The notes: a model not told the origin generated them from the sequence alone. A stretch of 64,000 nt of DNA from Devosia subaequoris (GCF_014197055.1 NZ_JACIEW010000003.1:62001-126000); one strand, 5' to 3'; counted from the stretch's first letter, positions 28,467-37,022 are shown. Translations and numbers: made by a program.

Positions 28467-29915
28467 GTGCGCAATTTCAACACTCTTGAGATAAACTACA
28501 GTCGGCACGAACTAGAGTCTGGCGACGCCAGACGTCAGAAACTAGCGCTTCAACAGCTCAGCAGGGCGTCTAAGGCGGGCTTCCGAGTTCCGCCGAACCT
28601 AGCCTATGGCTTCTTTCATCTAGTTGGTAGCTTGGTGCTGACCAGTTCTGACGTAAAGGTCGTTAGGTGGTCTCTCAATTACCTCGCCCTAGCCGGACCT
28701 CGCAATATTTCTATCCCCACCGCAAATCTGGCTATTTCAAAATGGGATAAGCAACCGGATGTAATTGGTTCCGCCGCTGCGCTGTTAGTAAAGCACGATC
28801 CAGTTCAGTTCGCAAAAATTCTCTCTGGAGGAAATTTCTCTCGCGAATTACTGGTACTCTCTGCCCTCAGAACCGCAAATATATCGCTGGCGGGACCTGC
28901 AGATATAAAAATTGATATAAATATTGCCGACCCTGAAGTTCTGAAGGTAGCTTTATTAGCAGTGGGGCTAAAGAAAGCACCACCAAATGTTTTTGATCCA
29001 AAATTTAGTAATAGAGAAATAGTACGCGCACTCGGATCACATGACGACCCAATTGTCTCTCAGTACTCTGTATGGGCGATTGCAGAGAATGACGACCTAT
29101 CGCTGTCCGATTTGGGAGTGTCATTGAATGATATCGAACAATTGCCGACCAACGTACAGGGTTGGGTTTATCGACTGTTCGGATCGGACGTGACAGGCCA
29201 CCGCCTACGCCACGACATGATCGCTCAAGGGTCGGCCTGCCCGGAGTTGGAGGTTCGACGAGAATTAGCAACGGGTCTTCGCGACAATTACTACGACGGC
29301 CTGGATACAGTCGTCAGACAGTGGTATTTCGACGAAGCCGAAGAAGAAGTAAGGTTACTTCTGCTTGAACATATGTCAAATCTATCAGAAAATTGTCCAT
29401 ACTATAAAGATCTTGCACTTGAGATCTATGCGGCAGAAAACAAGGGCTCATTAGTAAGAGAACGGATGGAGCTGGCAGCTAGCAGAACTCCATTGTACGG
29501 TGAGTTCCAGCGGCTCTTGGCAGAAACTGATGCACCCCTTCTCAACTACTCGGAGGTGAATTTCGTGACGAACAACAACATTAAGAATGTTCAGGCTGGC
29601 GCATTTTCTGTGAGTGGCACCGCCACAAACAACGGGAACTTTAACAACCTGCTGTCCCAAGAAATGGCAACGAAGGCCATCGAATATCTCGACATGGCTG
29701 CTGAGACAGTTGAAAATCTGCCAGTGAATGCCGCCACTAAAACTCAGGCTCAAAAAGCGATCGCCGAAGCCAAAGACAATCCCACGAAAGAGCGCCTTGG
29801 TGTGGTTGCCAGCTCCTTAAAGTCTATTGAGGGCATGTTGGGCTCGGTGGCCGGCTCCGGTGAACATGTAGTGAAAATAGCGGGTTACGCAGCGCTTATT
29901 CTGGCGCTTTTGTAG
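28467..29915 (+). CDS. Helical-repeat protein with Asn/Gly-rich segment and C-terminal membrane helix
   Basis: A 482-residue protein of no family I can name. Residues 1 to about 365 read as amphipathic helical repeats (HEAT-like). An Asn/Gly-rich stretch follows (NNNIKNVQAGAFSV, then TNNGNFNNL), then a helix and a terminal hydrophobic segment (IAGYAALILALL). This layout, sensor-like repeats ending in a membrane helix, is common in membrane-disrupting effectors, which is inference. GTG 28467 follows GGAAGG; an earlier GTG at 28404 would overlap the upstream gene by 43 bases. Base use is AT-rich. Confidence 0.65.
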   Translation: MRNFNTLEINYSRHELESGDARRQKLALQQLSRASKAGFRVPPNLAYGFFHLVGSLVLTSSDVKVVRWSLNYLALAGPRNISIPTANLAISKWDKQPDVIGSAAALLVKHDPVQFAKILSGGNFSRELLVLSALRTANISLAGPADIKIDINIADPEVLKVALLAVGLKKAPPNVFDPKFSNREIVRALGSHDDPIVSQYSVWAIAENDDLSLSDLGVSLNDIEQLPTNVQGWVYRLFGSDVTGHRLRHDMIAQGSACPELEVRRELATGLRDNYYDGLDTVVRQWYFDEAEEEVRLLLLEHMSNLSENCPYYKDLALEIYAAENKGSLVRERMELAASRTPLYGEFQRLLAETDAPLLNYSEVNFVTNNNIKNVQAGAFSVSGTATNNGNFNNLLSQEMATKAIEYLDMAAETVENLPVNAATKTQAQKAIAEAKDNPTKERLGVVASSLKSIEGMLGSVAGSGEHVVKIAGYAALILALL

Positions 29916-29959
29916 GGAACCCGTCGAAGGTGACTGGCCCGGTGTACAGGTAGGAAGCG

Positions 29960-30118
29960 TGCCTTCGACGCGCCTTATGACATTGCAAAGCTCCGCGCCC
30001 AGCGCGCCGCCGTAGTCGGGCTGGCCGACGAGGAATATGGGCTCGAAATCCTCAACGTGGGCGGTACCTGACGCGGAGCGCATCGCGCAGATAGTGGCGA
30101 AGCGCGGGGTGCGGTACT
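29960..30118 (+). pseudogene. Decayed gene tail beside the cassette
   Basis: Two short coding-like stretches in different frames join into one C-terminal piece: AFDAPYDIAKLRAQRAAVVG...LADEEYGLEILNVGG, stop at 30069-30071, then in another frame VPDAERIAQIVAKRGVRY and a stop at 30116-30118. Base use is GC-rich and alpha-like, unlike the cassette. No start codon or family could be recognised. It may be what remains of the gene once present at this site. Confidence 0.4.
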
Positions 30119-30125
30119 AGGAAAG

Positions 30126-30297
30126 GCACCCCCACCCGGCCTCCCCCTGAAGAAGGGGGAGGAGAAGGGGCCGAGCCTTTGCCGAAGATCGCGCCTCACC
30201 TCGATGCGCTCCTCCCTATCAGGGCTCCGACCCGTCCCGAAGGGCCAATGGCTCCAGTGGAGCCATTCGAGGCGAGGAGGCTGGGTGGGGGTATCCA
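30126..30297. repeat. Composite inverted dispersed repeat (copy A)
   Basis: Begins CACCCCCACCCGGCCTCCCC and ends GGTGGGGGTATCCAA, the two ends being roughly inverted. The same ends bound copy B at 42670-42800. It lies between the decayed gene tail and the 30694 gene. Confidence 0.55.
30247..30267. repeat. Palindrome of the CTCC-GTGGAG type
   Basis: AATGGCTCCA-G-TGGAGCCATT, perfect. Two relatives with a GGT centre lie at 31518-31540 and 31582-31606. Confidence 0.6.
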
Positions 30298-30693
30298 AGA
30301 AAAAGCGGTCAAGCCCAAGGGTAACGATCGGGAAAAGTGCAAAATCTTATCCCCGCCCCCTGCCCCGCCCCTATCCTCCCCCCATCCCCGCCGTTACGCG
30401 ACCCCCACGCAGGGTCGGGTGGGGAGGCCGGGAAGAGGGGCGCCTCTTTACGCGGGTAGAAGCTCGGCAGCCGGACCTGCAATAACGGTACCGCCTGAAT
30501 CCGGACCCGTGGAAAATCCGTGTTTCCGTAGCGGGCGGCCTTTGGCTCCCATTGTAGTAAACAGGATAGAGCCCAAGGCCGCCCGTTACCGTAGCCCCAA
30601 GGGGCAAGTGCAAGCGCAAGCCGCAAGGCCGGGCGCTTATCCCCACTGGCGGCGCCGGGCGTAGACTGTCTCCACCACCCACAGGAGACACAG
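30298..30693. other. Non-coding stretch with an imperfect inverted repeat
   Basis: No credible gene. It holds GC-rich repeat fragments (ACCCCCACGCAGGGTCGGGT) and a 21-base inverted repeat, 30528-30548 with 30569-30589 (core GGGCGGCC), separated by 20 AT-richer bases. The ribosome site of the next gene, CAGGAGAC, is at the end. Confidence 0.5.
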
Positions 30694-31044
30694 ATGAGCC
30701 CTACCCCGCCCCTCGGCCCCCGCGCCCTTGCCAGCTATCGCCGCCTCGAGATTGAAGTCACCGCCCTCCAGACGGCGCTGCATTCGAGCCGTCTCACCGG
30801 CCCGGTCACCGCGCCCACCGTCGACGCGCTGGAAGCCGTCCGCCGCCGCGCCAACAAGCTGTTCTGCCGCCACGCCGAACTCCCCTTTTTCCCGCCGCTG
30901 GCCTATAGCGGGCCGCTCTCGCAGACCGATCTCGCCGTCCACGTGCATCGCCTCGCCGCCGCCGCGCGCCAGTTCGGCGCATACCATGCCGACCAATTGG
31001 GAGAAGAGGATTGGGACGCGATTGACGATCCGGCCGGCGACTGA
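30694..31044 (+). CDS. Hypothetical protein
   Basis: A 116-residue, Ala/Leu-rich, mostly helical soluble protein. It has no signal peptide or membrane helix. Conserved-looking features are the aromatic-Pro patch AELPFFPPLAYSG and an acidic end (EEDWDAIDDPAGD). GGAGACACAG before ATG and GC-rich codon use like the chromosome support it being real. No family recognised. Confidence 0.6.
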   Translation: MSPTPPLGPRALASYRRLEIEVTALQTALHSSRLTGPVTAPTVDALEAVRRRANKLFCRHAELPFFPPLAYSGPLSQTDLAVHVHRLAAAARQFGAYHADQLGEEDWDAIDDPAGD

Positions 31045-31122
31045 GCCGCGCCCGTGCGGCAAGATGTCATGAACTCGCCACAGCCTGCGCGCATGGAGAG
31101 GACAACACAAATGGAGGCCGCC

Positions 31123-31491
31123 ATGCGCCCCTTTCATGCAATGATCCTCGCCGCGCTCGCCGCCCTCGCCCTCAGCGCGCCGGCCCAGGCGCTGACCATC
31201 ACCGCCCGTGTCACCGGCGGCAATATTGCCGTGCATGAGGGGCCCGATGCGCGCTTTGCCATTATCGGCCAGCTGCGCGACGGCCAGGAAATCCCGGTCG
31301 ATTATTGCACCCAGACCGACAGCGACAGCCGTTCCGGCTCATGGATCGGCGATGCCGGCCACACCCTCTGGCCCAACGGCGCCACCACCTGGTGCCGCAT
31401 TCCCGATTATGGCTGGGTCCAGCGCAGCTATCTCACCGGCCGGGGCCTCGTCAACGTCACCCCGCCCGATTTCGTCGGGCCGGGGTGGTAG
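31123..31491 (+). CDS. Secreted SH3b-like protein
   Basis: A 122-residue exported protein: signal peptide ending SAPAQA, then one SH3b-like domain (ITARVTGGNIAVHEGPDARF AIIG region, later WCRIPDYGWVQRSYLTGRG). It has a Cys in DYCTQ and one in TWCRI, probably paired. GGAGG lies five bases before ATG 31123; ATG 31054 is an alternative that would spoil the signal peptide. Third of four SH3b proteins in the window. Confidence 0.75.
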   Translation: MRPFHAMILAALAALALSAPAQALTITARVTGGNIAVHEGPDARFAIIGQLRDGQEIPVDYCTQTDSDSRSGSWIGDAGHTLWPNGATTWCRIPDYGWVQRSYLTGRGLVNVTPPDFVGPGW

Positions 31492-31517
31492 CTTCGCAGG
31501 CGGTGTGCGCAGCACAT

Positions 31518-31540
31518 GAAAGGCTCCGGTGGAGCCTTTC
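31518..31540. repeat. Palindrome of the CTCC-GTGGAG type
   Basis: GAAAGGCTCC-GGT-GGAGCCTTTC, ten-base perfect arms. It sits 27 bases after the SH3b gene and may end transcription from either side. Confidence 0.65.
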
Positions 31541-31581
31541 AAGCCAAGAAGGCCATGAGAGCTTGGAGCGCCCCATAGGGG

Positions 31582-31606
31582 CAAATCTCTCCGGTGGAGA
31601 GATTTG
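31582..31606. repeat. Palindrome of the CTCC-GTGGAG type
   Basis: CAAATCTCTCC with GGAGAGATTTG around a GGT centre. The core CTCCGGTGGAG equals that of the copy at 31518 while the outer arms differ and co-vary. Confidence 0.65.
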
Positions 31607-31629
31607 AGCGAACAAGGCTCGAATGGCGG

Positions 31630-32652
31630 TCAAAGCCACCCGCCCAGCTCGCGCCGCACCATGGCTTCGATCTGGTCCATGCTGCCCGGCGAGGCATTGA
31701 GGCACGGGATATAGGCAAACTTCTCCCCGCCCGCCTCAAGGAAGGTATCCTTGCCGCCCATGGCGATCTCTTCCAGCGTCTCGATGCAGTCGGCATGGAA
31801 GGCCGGAGCCAGAATGGCCACCTTCTTGATCCCCTTGCCCGGCAGCGCTTCGAGCGTCTTGTCGGTATAGGGCTGCAGCCATTCGGTCGGCCCGAACCGG
31901 CTCTGGAAGGTGACCATCAGCTTGTCCGCGTCCCAGCCGAGATACTCGCGCACCAGCCGCGTGGTCTTGAAGCACTGGCAGTGGTACGGGTCGCCCTTTT
32001 GCAGATACTCCACCGGCATGCCGTGATAGGAGGTGATCACTAGGTCGGGCTCGAAATCGAGCTTGGCCACCCCGTCGCGGATCGAATTGCCCAGCGCCGC
32101 GATATAATCGGGGTCCTCGAAATAGGCCGGCGCCGTGCGCACTGCCGGCTGCCAGCGCATATGCTTGAGCGCCTCGAACGCCTTGTCATTGGCCGTCGCC
32201 GTGGTGGTCGCCGAATATTGCGGATAAAGCGGCACCAGCAGGATCTTCTGGCACCCGGCCGACTGCAGCTTTTCCAGCACCGAGCGGGTCGAGGGATTGC
32301 CATAGCGCATGGCAAAATCCACCACGATATCCTCGCCCTTGAGCCGCTGTGCTAGACTTTCCGTCTGCTCTCTGGTGATCACCCGCAGCGGGCTCTCATC
32401 CTTCTCCTTGTCCCAGATCTGGGCATAGGCATGCCCGCTCTTTTGCGGACGGAAGGAGAGGATGACGAAATTGAGGATCGGCCACCACAGCCATTTGGGC
32501 GTTTCGATCACCCGCGGGTCGGAGAGAAACTCCTTGAGATAGCGCCGCACGCTCCAGTAATCGGTGCCGTCTGGCGTCCCGAGATTGAGCAGCAGCACCC
32601 CAATCTTCTGCTTGGGCACGGGCGGGTGGTTCGGTGGAAGATGCGAGGACAT
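31630..32652 (-). CDS. hemH: Ferrochelatase
   Basis: A 340-residue ferrochelatase, the final haem synthesis enzyme that inserts Fe2+ into protoporphyrin IX at the membrane face. Motifs: GVLLLNLGTPD near the N terminus, LVPLYPQYSATTTA, the catalytic His in TSYHGMPVEYLQKGDPY, SRFGPTEWLQPYT and the Glu in CIETLEEI. Length is normal. It stands alone on the minus strand, 100 bases after the metal exporter gene. Confidence 0.96.
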   Translation of the reverse strand: MSSHLPPNHPPVPKQKIGVLLLNLGTPDGTDYWSVRRYLKEFLSDPRVIETPKWLWWPILNFVILSFRPQKSGHAYAQIWDKEKDESPLRVITREQTESLAQRLKGEDIVVDFAMRYGNPSTRSVLEKLQSAGCQKILLVPLYPQYSATTTATANDKAFEALKHMRWQPAVRTAPAYFEDPDYIAALGNSIRDGVAKLDFEPDLVITSYHGMPVEYLQKGDPYHCQCFKTTRLVREYLGWDADKLMVTFQSRFGPTEWLQPYTDKTLEALPGKGIKKVAILAPAFHADCIETLEEIAMGGKDTFLEAGGEKFAYIPCLNASPGSMDQIEAMVRRELGGWL

Positions 32653-32752
32653 CGGGGGCCAGTTTGGAAATGTTCCAGAATTGGCCGCACCATACGCATT
32701 TCGCTCCCCGGCGCAAAGCGGCTATGGGTCGCGCTGACTGCAGTGATCCGGC

Positions 32753-34333
32753 TTAGACACTGGCCATCAGCAACAGCACGCCAAAGCCGAGCACGCTCAG
32801 CGCACCCACCAGTTCCGCCCACCAGACGATCACGCCGGCCAGGGCGCTGTCCGCCCCGCCAATGCGCGCCGCCAGTCCCTTGGCCGTCACCGCCAGCGTC
32901 GCCAATGTCGCCACGGTTATCGCCGTGCCCAGCCCCATCAGCAGCGCCGCCGCAATGCCCGCCGCCAGCAATCCCTGCGACAGTGCAAACACCAGCACCA
33001 CCAGCGCCCCCGAACAGGGCCGTAATCCCACCGCCAGCACCACGCCCAGCTGCTCCCGCCAATTGCCGCGGATATCACCTGGTGCAATCGCATGATGCAT
33101 ACTGTGCCCATGCTCATGGTGGTCATGATGGTGGTGGTCATGGTGCTGATGGCCGTCGTGGTCGTGAGAGTGGCCCCAACCAAAAATCTTGCGCAGCACC
33201 AGCCATGCACCCAGCAGCGCCACCATGGCATAGGAAACCACGCCTACCCAATGCGCCGCATCGCCCAGCGCCGTGCTGGTCAGGTTCAAGGCGCCCGCCA
33301 GCACCAACACAAAGCCGATGGCCACCAGGGACTGCAACAGGGCCGACAGCCCGCTCAGTGCAATCCCGCGCCGCAACTGGCTCTCATTGGCCAGCACATA
33401 GGACGAGATCACCACCTTGCCATGCCCCGGCCCGGCCGCATGGAATATGCCATAAAGAAAGCTCAGCCCGCCCAGCACCCAGAACGCGGTCCAGTCCGTG
33501 CGCAGCGCATCGAGTGAAGCGGTCAGCGCCGCATAAAATTCCCGCTGCTGGTTCTGTAGCCAGCCGAAAAACCCGCTGCGCGGCAGGTTGATCCCCACCT
33601 CCGGCGGCGGCCCGCCGAATGGAGCAGCCGGCCGGGCTCGGGCCACATCCTCGGTCGCCTCCAGCGCCGTTGTCGCCACCGCGGCCGCACCGCACGACAC
33701 CACGACCTGCCCCTGGGTTCCGCGCATGGCAGCAGCCAGGTCGGGCGGCAGTTCCAGCACTTCGGGCCCCAGCGAATAGAGCCGCTCCTCCACCTCTGGC
33801 GGCATCGGCTTTGGCGGCTCGAGACGCACGGCGCAATCGCCCGGCGCATTCTCCAGCGTCACGTCGGCAGCGTCGTTCACCGTAATGGCCACGTAATATT
33901 CGGGATCATAGATCCCCAACTCAAACCGCTCGCCAACCGGCTGCGGGTCAATGGCCGAGATGGAGTAGCCCAGCGTGACGCGATTGTTCTCGTAAACCAT
34001 GCGCTGGTCGCCGACGGCCACAAAGTCCATCTCATCGCCGGCGTAGGTGTAAAAACCATAGTCGGCCAGCCCGAGCATATTCTCGTCCGCCAGCTCCTGC
34101 ATTTCGGCCGAACTGACTGTGCCATCACCATCAGAATCGAGCCCTTGCACCATCCACACCGAAAACGCCGTGTCGAAAGTCCAGCTATGGTGCAGCCCGG
34201 CCACGCGCCCCTGATCATCAAACCGGATCGTAGCCTTGGCATCGATCATGATGTGAGGATGGGCGACCACCGGTTGCGCAAAAAACACTGCTGCCAGTGC
34301 GGCCAGAACCGCCTGCCCCCAACGACCCGACAA
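32753..34333 (-). CDS. DUF1007-NicO fusion, nickel/cobalt exporter-like
   Basis: A 526-residue fusion. A signal peptide ends at AHPHIMI. Residues 25-225 are a DUF1007 periplasmic domain with an EF-hand-like DSDGDGTVSSAE (67-78). Residues 280-526 are a NicO/RcnA-type permease with HAAGPGHGKVV and GLRPCSGALVVLVFAL. A cytoplasmic His-rich loop (388-414) would bind Ni2+ or Co2+. In many genomes these two parts are separate genes. It starts ten bases after the LysR gene, which may regulate it. Confidence 0.88.
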   Translation of the reverse strand: MSGRWGQAVLAALAAVFFAQPVVAHPHIMIDAKATIRFDDQGRVAGLHHSWTFDTAFSVWMVQGLDSDGDGTVSSAEMQELADENMLGLADYGFYTYAGDEMDFVAVGDQRMVYENNRVTLGYSISAIDPQPVGERFELGIYDPEYYVAITVNDAADVTLENAPGDCAVRLEPPKPMPPEVEERLYSLGPEVLELPPDLAAAMRGTQGQVVVSCGAAAVATTALEATEDVARARPAAPFGGPPPEVGINLPRSGFFGWLQNQQREFYAALTASLDALRTDWTAFWVLGGLSFLYGIFHAAGPGHGKVVISSYVLANESQLRRGIALSGLSALLQSLVAIGFVLVLAGALNLTSTALGDAAHWVGVVSYAMVALLGAWLVLRKIFGWGHSHDHDGHQHHDHHHHDHHEHGHSMHHAIAPGDIRGNWREQLGVVLAVGLRPCSGALVVLVFALSQGLLAAGIAAALLMGLGTAITVATLATLAVTAKGLAARIGGADSALAGVIVWWAELVGALSVLGFGVLLLMASV

Positions 34334-34343
34334 AGCAAAACCC

Positions 34344-35243
34344 CTAATGGATGGGATGGGTGGCGAACCACTCCACCAGATGATCGATCAACGCCCGCAC
34401 CTTGCCTGCCAGATGCCGCCGATGCGGATAAACGGCCTGCAAGGTCTGCCCGGTCGGCAGGAAATCGGCCAGCACTGGCACCAGCTCGCCCTTCTGCACG
34501 CTCGGCTCGGCCAGATAGGACGGCAATACGACAAAACCGAGGCCCATGGTCGCCGCGGTCCGCGCCGCCAGCGGCGAATTGACCCGCAACGGGCCATTTA
34601 TCGGCACCGAAAGCGTCTTGCCCTCTTCGGTGAACCGCCAGTTCGACTGCCCCTGCAGGTTCACATCGACTATGCAGGGCAGATGCCGCAGATCTTCGGG
34701 ATGCTTGGGCGTTCCGACCTGATCGATCAGCCGCGGCGCACCGCCGACCACCACATGCATATCGGCAATCTTGCGCGCGATCAGCGAGGAGTCGGCCAGG
34801 GTCGAAATGCGCAATGCGACATCGATCCCTTCATCGACCAGATCGACATAGCGATCCTCCAGTCGCAGGTCGAGTGTCACCTTGGGAAACTTCTTCAGAT
34901 ACGCAAAGATCGCCGGCGCCAGCGTGCTTTCGCCGAAATTGCGCGGGGCCGAAACGCGCAAGAGGCCCCGCGGCTCGGCCGTCTGATCGGCGATATTGGC
35001 ATCGAGTTCATCGAGCTGCTGCAACAGCCCCGAAGCCTCGCGATAATACGCTTCCCCGGCCTCGGTCAGGCTCAGCTTGCGCGTCGTGCGGTTCATCAGC
35101 CGGACGCCCAGATAATCCTCGAGATCGGTAACATATTTGCTCAAGAGCGCCTTGGAACGCCCATGCTGCCGTGCGGCGGCGGAAAATCCGCCCGCATCGA
35201 AGACCTGCACAAAGGCGCGGATGCGGGAAAGGTCCTGCGACAT
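34344..35243 (-). CDS. LysR-family regulator
   Basis: A 299-residue LysR regulator: winged helix with FSAAARQHGRSKALLSKYVTD and an effector domain with LLRVSAPRNFGESTLAPAIF. The type is close to the many LysR proteins governing oxidoreductase genes. It is followed after ten bases by the NicO exporter gene in the same direction, so the two share a transcript, unusual for a metal exporter. Effector unknown. Confidence 0.88.
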   Translation of the reverse strand: MSQDLSRIRAFVQVFDAGGFSAAARQHGRSKALLSKYVTDLEDYLGVRLMNRTTRKLSLTEAGEAYYREASGLLQQLDELDANIADQTAEPRGLLRVSAPRNFGESTLAPAIFAYLKKFPKVTLDLRLEDRYVDLVDEGIDVALRISTLADSSLIARKIADMHVVVGGAPRLIDQVGTPKHPEDLRHLPCIVDVNLQGQSNWRFTEEGKTLSVPINGPLRVNSPLAARTAATMGLGFVVLPSYLAEPSVQKGELVPVLADFLPTGQTLQAVYPHRRHLAGKVRALIDHLVEWFATHPIH

Positions 35244-35346
35244 GGGACGTGTCCGTTCACTCGGAGATGGTCAATGGACGCATAACTCATCTGCGTGGGG
35301 TGAACAATAACGCCCCTTGGTCGTTGAGCGATTAACGATAGGATAG

Positions 35347-35814
35347 ATGCCCAATCGACGGCGACAAGGAGATCGGATTATTTTCCCGCCTATGGCCAGA
35401 CCTTCCTCCCGCTCCGCGCTCTACCGGCTCATCGAAGCCGGCCAACTCGCGCACAAGGCGCTGCTCTTGCCGCTGGTCGAGAAAGGTCTCGAGCCGGGCG
35501 ACGATGCCATATTATTCGTGCTGGGCCGTGCAGGGATAACTGAGGCAGACCTGGCCCACGAACTCGGGCTCACCACCGACATGCTCGCCACAAGGCTTGA
35601 GCGCCTCGCCAGTCGCGATTTCATCACCCGCCAGGCCGTTGGCCCGGAGCTCGAACCGGGTCTGGCCCTCACCGAGCGCGGACTGCGCATCCGCAATGTC
35701 CTTGCCGATCACTGGGCTCAGCTCGAAGAGGCGCTGATGGGTGAGCTCAAGACCAAACAGCGCAAGAAATTCTCCGACGCTCTGGGGCGCTTCGTCGATC
35801 TGCTGCGCCTCTGA
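35347..35814 (+). CDS. MarR-like winged-helix regulator
   Basis: A 155-residue protein with a MarR-type helix-turn-helix: ITEADLAHELGLTTDMLATRLERLASRDFI followed by LALTERGLRIRNVLADHW. AGGA just before ATG 35347 supports that start; ATG 35392 (MARPSSRSALY) is an alternative since the stronger AAGGAG at 35368 is 20 bases from it. It is divergent from the LysR gene. Confidence 0.7.
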   Translation: MPNRRRQGDRIIFPPMARPSSRSALYRLIEAGQLAHKALLLPLVEKGLEPGDDAILFVLGRAGITEADLAHELGLTTDMLATRLERLASRDFITRQAVGPELEPGLALTERGLRIRNVLADHWAQLEEALMGELKTKQRKKFSDALGRFVDLLRL

Positions 35815-35915
35815 CGGCGCGCTCTGGTCTGTTATCCGTTCAGCTTGGGTTCAGGGGCAATGGGTTTGGATGGCATCCAGGCTTGATCGCCTCCCTTTTT
35901 GGAAGGAGTCCCAGT

Positions 35916-36368
35916 ATGACCTTCAAGACCAAACTGATCGCCGCGGGCATCGCTACTATGGCCGTCATGGCCACCAGCGTGGCCGCCTTCGCCGCTCCCG
36001 CTGTCGCGACTGGCAATGTGAACGTGCGCACTGGCCCGAGCACCGGCTATCGCGTCATCGACACGCTGCGGCGCGGAGAACACGTGGACATCCAGTATTG
36101 CCGAGGCAGTTGGTGCTTTGTCGAAAAGCGCGGCCCCGATGGCTGGGTTTCGGCCAATTATCTGCGCAGCGGACGTCCCGGCTGGGGCAATGATTGGGAT
36201 GACGACTATTGGGAACGCCCGCGTCCCCCGCGTTGGGATCGTCCCCACTATCCGCGTCGGCCGCACTGGAACCCGCGCCCACCGCGCCCGCAACCCATCT
36301 ATCCGAGCCATCCAAGTGCCAGCATGTGCTTCAATGGTCCCAACGGCTATTTCTGTATCGGCACCTGA
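35916..36368 (+). CDS. Secreted SH3b protein with Pro/Arg/Trp-rich tail
   Basis: A 150-residue exported protein. Signal peptide to about residue 30, then an SH3b domain (GNVNVRTGPSTGYRVIDTLR through GPDGWVSANYLRSGR) very close to that at 15065, then a low-complexity tail with many Pro, Arg and Trp and two late cysteines (MCFNGPNGYFCIGT). GGAAGGAG lies before ATG 35916. The tail replaces the crystallin-like domain of its relatives. Confidence 0.8.
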   Translation: MTFKTKLIAAGIATMAVMATSVAAFAAPAVATGNVNVRTGPSTGYRVIDTLRRGEHVDIQYCRGSWCFVEKRGPDGWVSANYLRSGRPGWGNDWDDDYWERPRPPRWDRPHYPRRPHWNPRPPRPQPIYPSHPSASMCFNGPNGYFCIGT

Positions 36369-36388
36369 TCCCGCATCAACGAACACTA

Positions 36389-36415
36389 GCGCCGCCCTCA
36401 TCCGGGGCGGCGTTT
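36389..36415 (+). terminator. Terminator-like hairpin
   Basis: GCGCCGCCC pairing GGGGCGGCG with a short loop and TTT; modest T tract. It ends the 35916 gene and faces the converging 36426 gene. Confidence 0.55.
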
Positions 36416-36425
36416 GCATGCTGGT

Positions 36426-36866
36426 TTACTCCACCATCAACCGGTCGATCTCAATGCCGCGTTTTTCCAGTGGCGCCCGCATCCGCCGCGTCAGAAACTC
36501 ACTGGTGCCATAGGTCACTATGGCGCCAATGGCAGCGACCGCGCCAAAAGCCAGCCATCCCTCCTCGTTGCCGACGACCGAAGCAATCAGCAGCGTCGCA
36601 ATGCCCATGCCGAAAATGATCCATTGCTTGCGCTGCTCGGCAATCTTGAGGTTGCGCGCGCCCGAATGGAGCAGATCGCGCAATTCCATGTCGGTCATGG
36701 CCGCCAACTCGGGCGAACGGCGCTCCCGCCGAATGGTCTCGATATAGGCATCCACCCGCCGCATGGTCAGCGCATCGCGCTTGTCGCTCTGTCGCCCGCG
36801 CGTCAACATCGTCCAGCCGCCGCCAAGCAGCAACAGCACCAGAGCAATTTCGATAAGCCAGATCAT
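36426..36866 (-). CDS. Three-helix membrane protein of unknown function
   Basis: A 146-residue protein. An N-terminal helix (IWLIEIALVLLLLGGGW) is followed by a charged soluble region rich in Arg and Glu (residues 20-75) and two more helices (about 83-98 and 102-122). AAGGAGGCCCGCA precedes ATG 36866. No recognised family; its position gives no clue. Confidence 0.7.
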   Translation of the reverse strand: MIWLIEIALVLLLLGGGWTMLTRGRQSDKRDALTMRRVDAYIETIRRERRSPELAAMTDMELRDLLHSGARNLKIAEQRKQWIIFGMGIATLLIASVVGNEEGWLAFGAVAAIGAIVTYGTSEFLTRRMRAPLEKRGIEIDRLMVE

Positions 36867-36990
36867 TGCGGGCCTCCTTGGCTGAAGACATGCCCTCTCA
36901 ACTGGCCAAGTGCAAGACCAGAGCCCTGAGCGAAAAAGCGAAATTGACTTCCGCACGTTCTTGCCCAATCGCGTCATCCGGCGCTCGCGC

Positions 36991-37022
36991 AAAAGAAAGC
37001 CCCGCAGCAACTGCTGCGGGGC
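36991..37022 (-). terminator. Intrinsic terminator of the 37044 gene
   Basis: On the minus strand GCCCCGCAGCA/TGCTGCGGGGC with a two-base loop, followed by TTTCTTTT. Confidence 0.85.

Noticed and set aside
27102-30120. Prophage or integrative element around the AT-rich cassette
   Set aside because: No integrase, transposase, tRNA target or direct repeats could be found; only composition and a decayed gene tail point to transfer.
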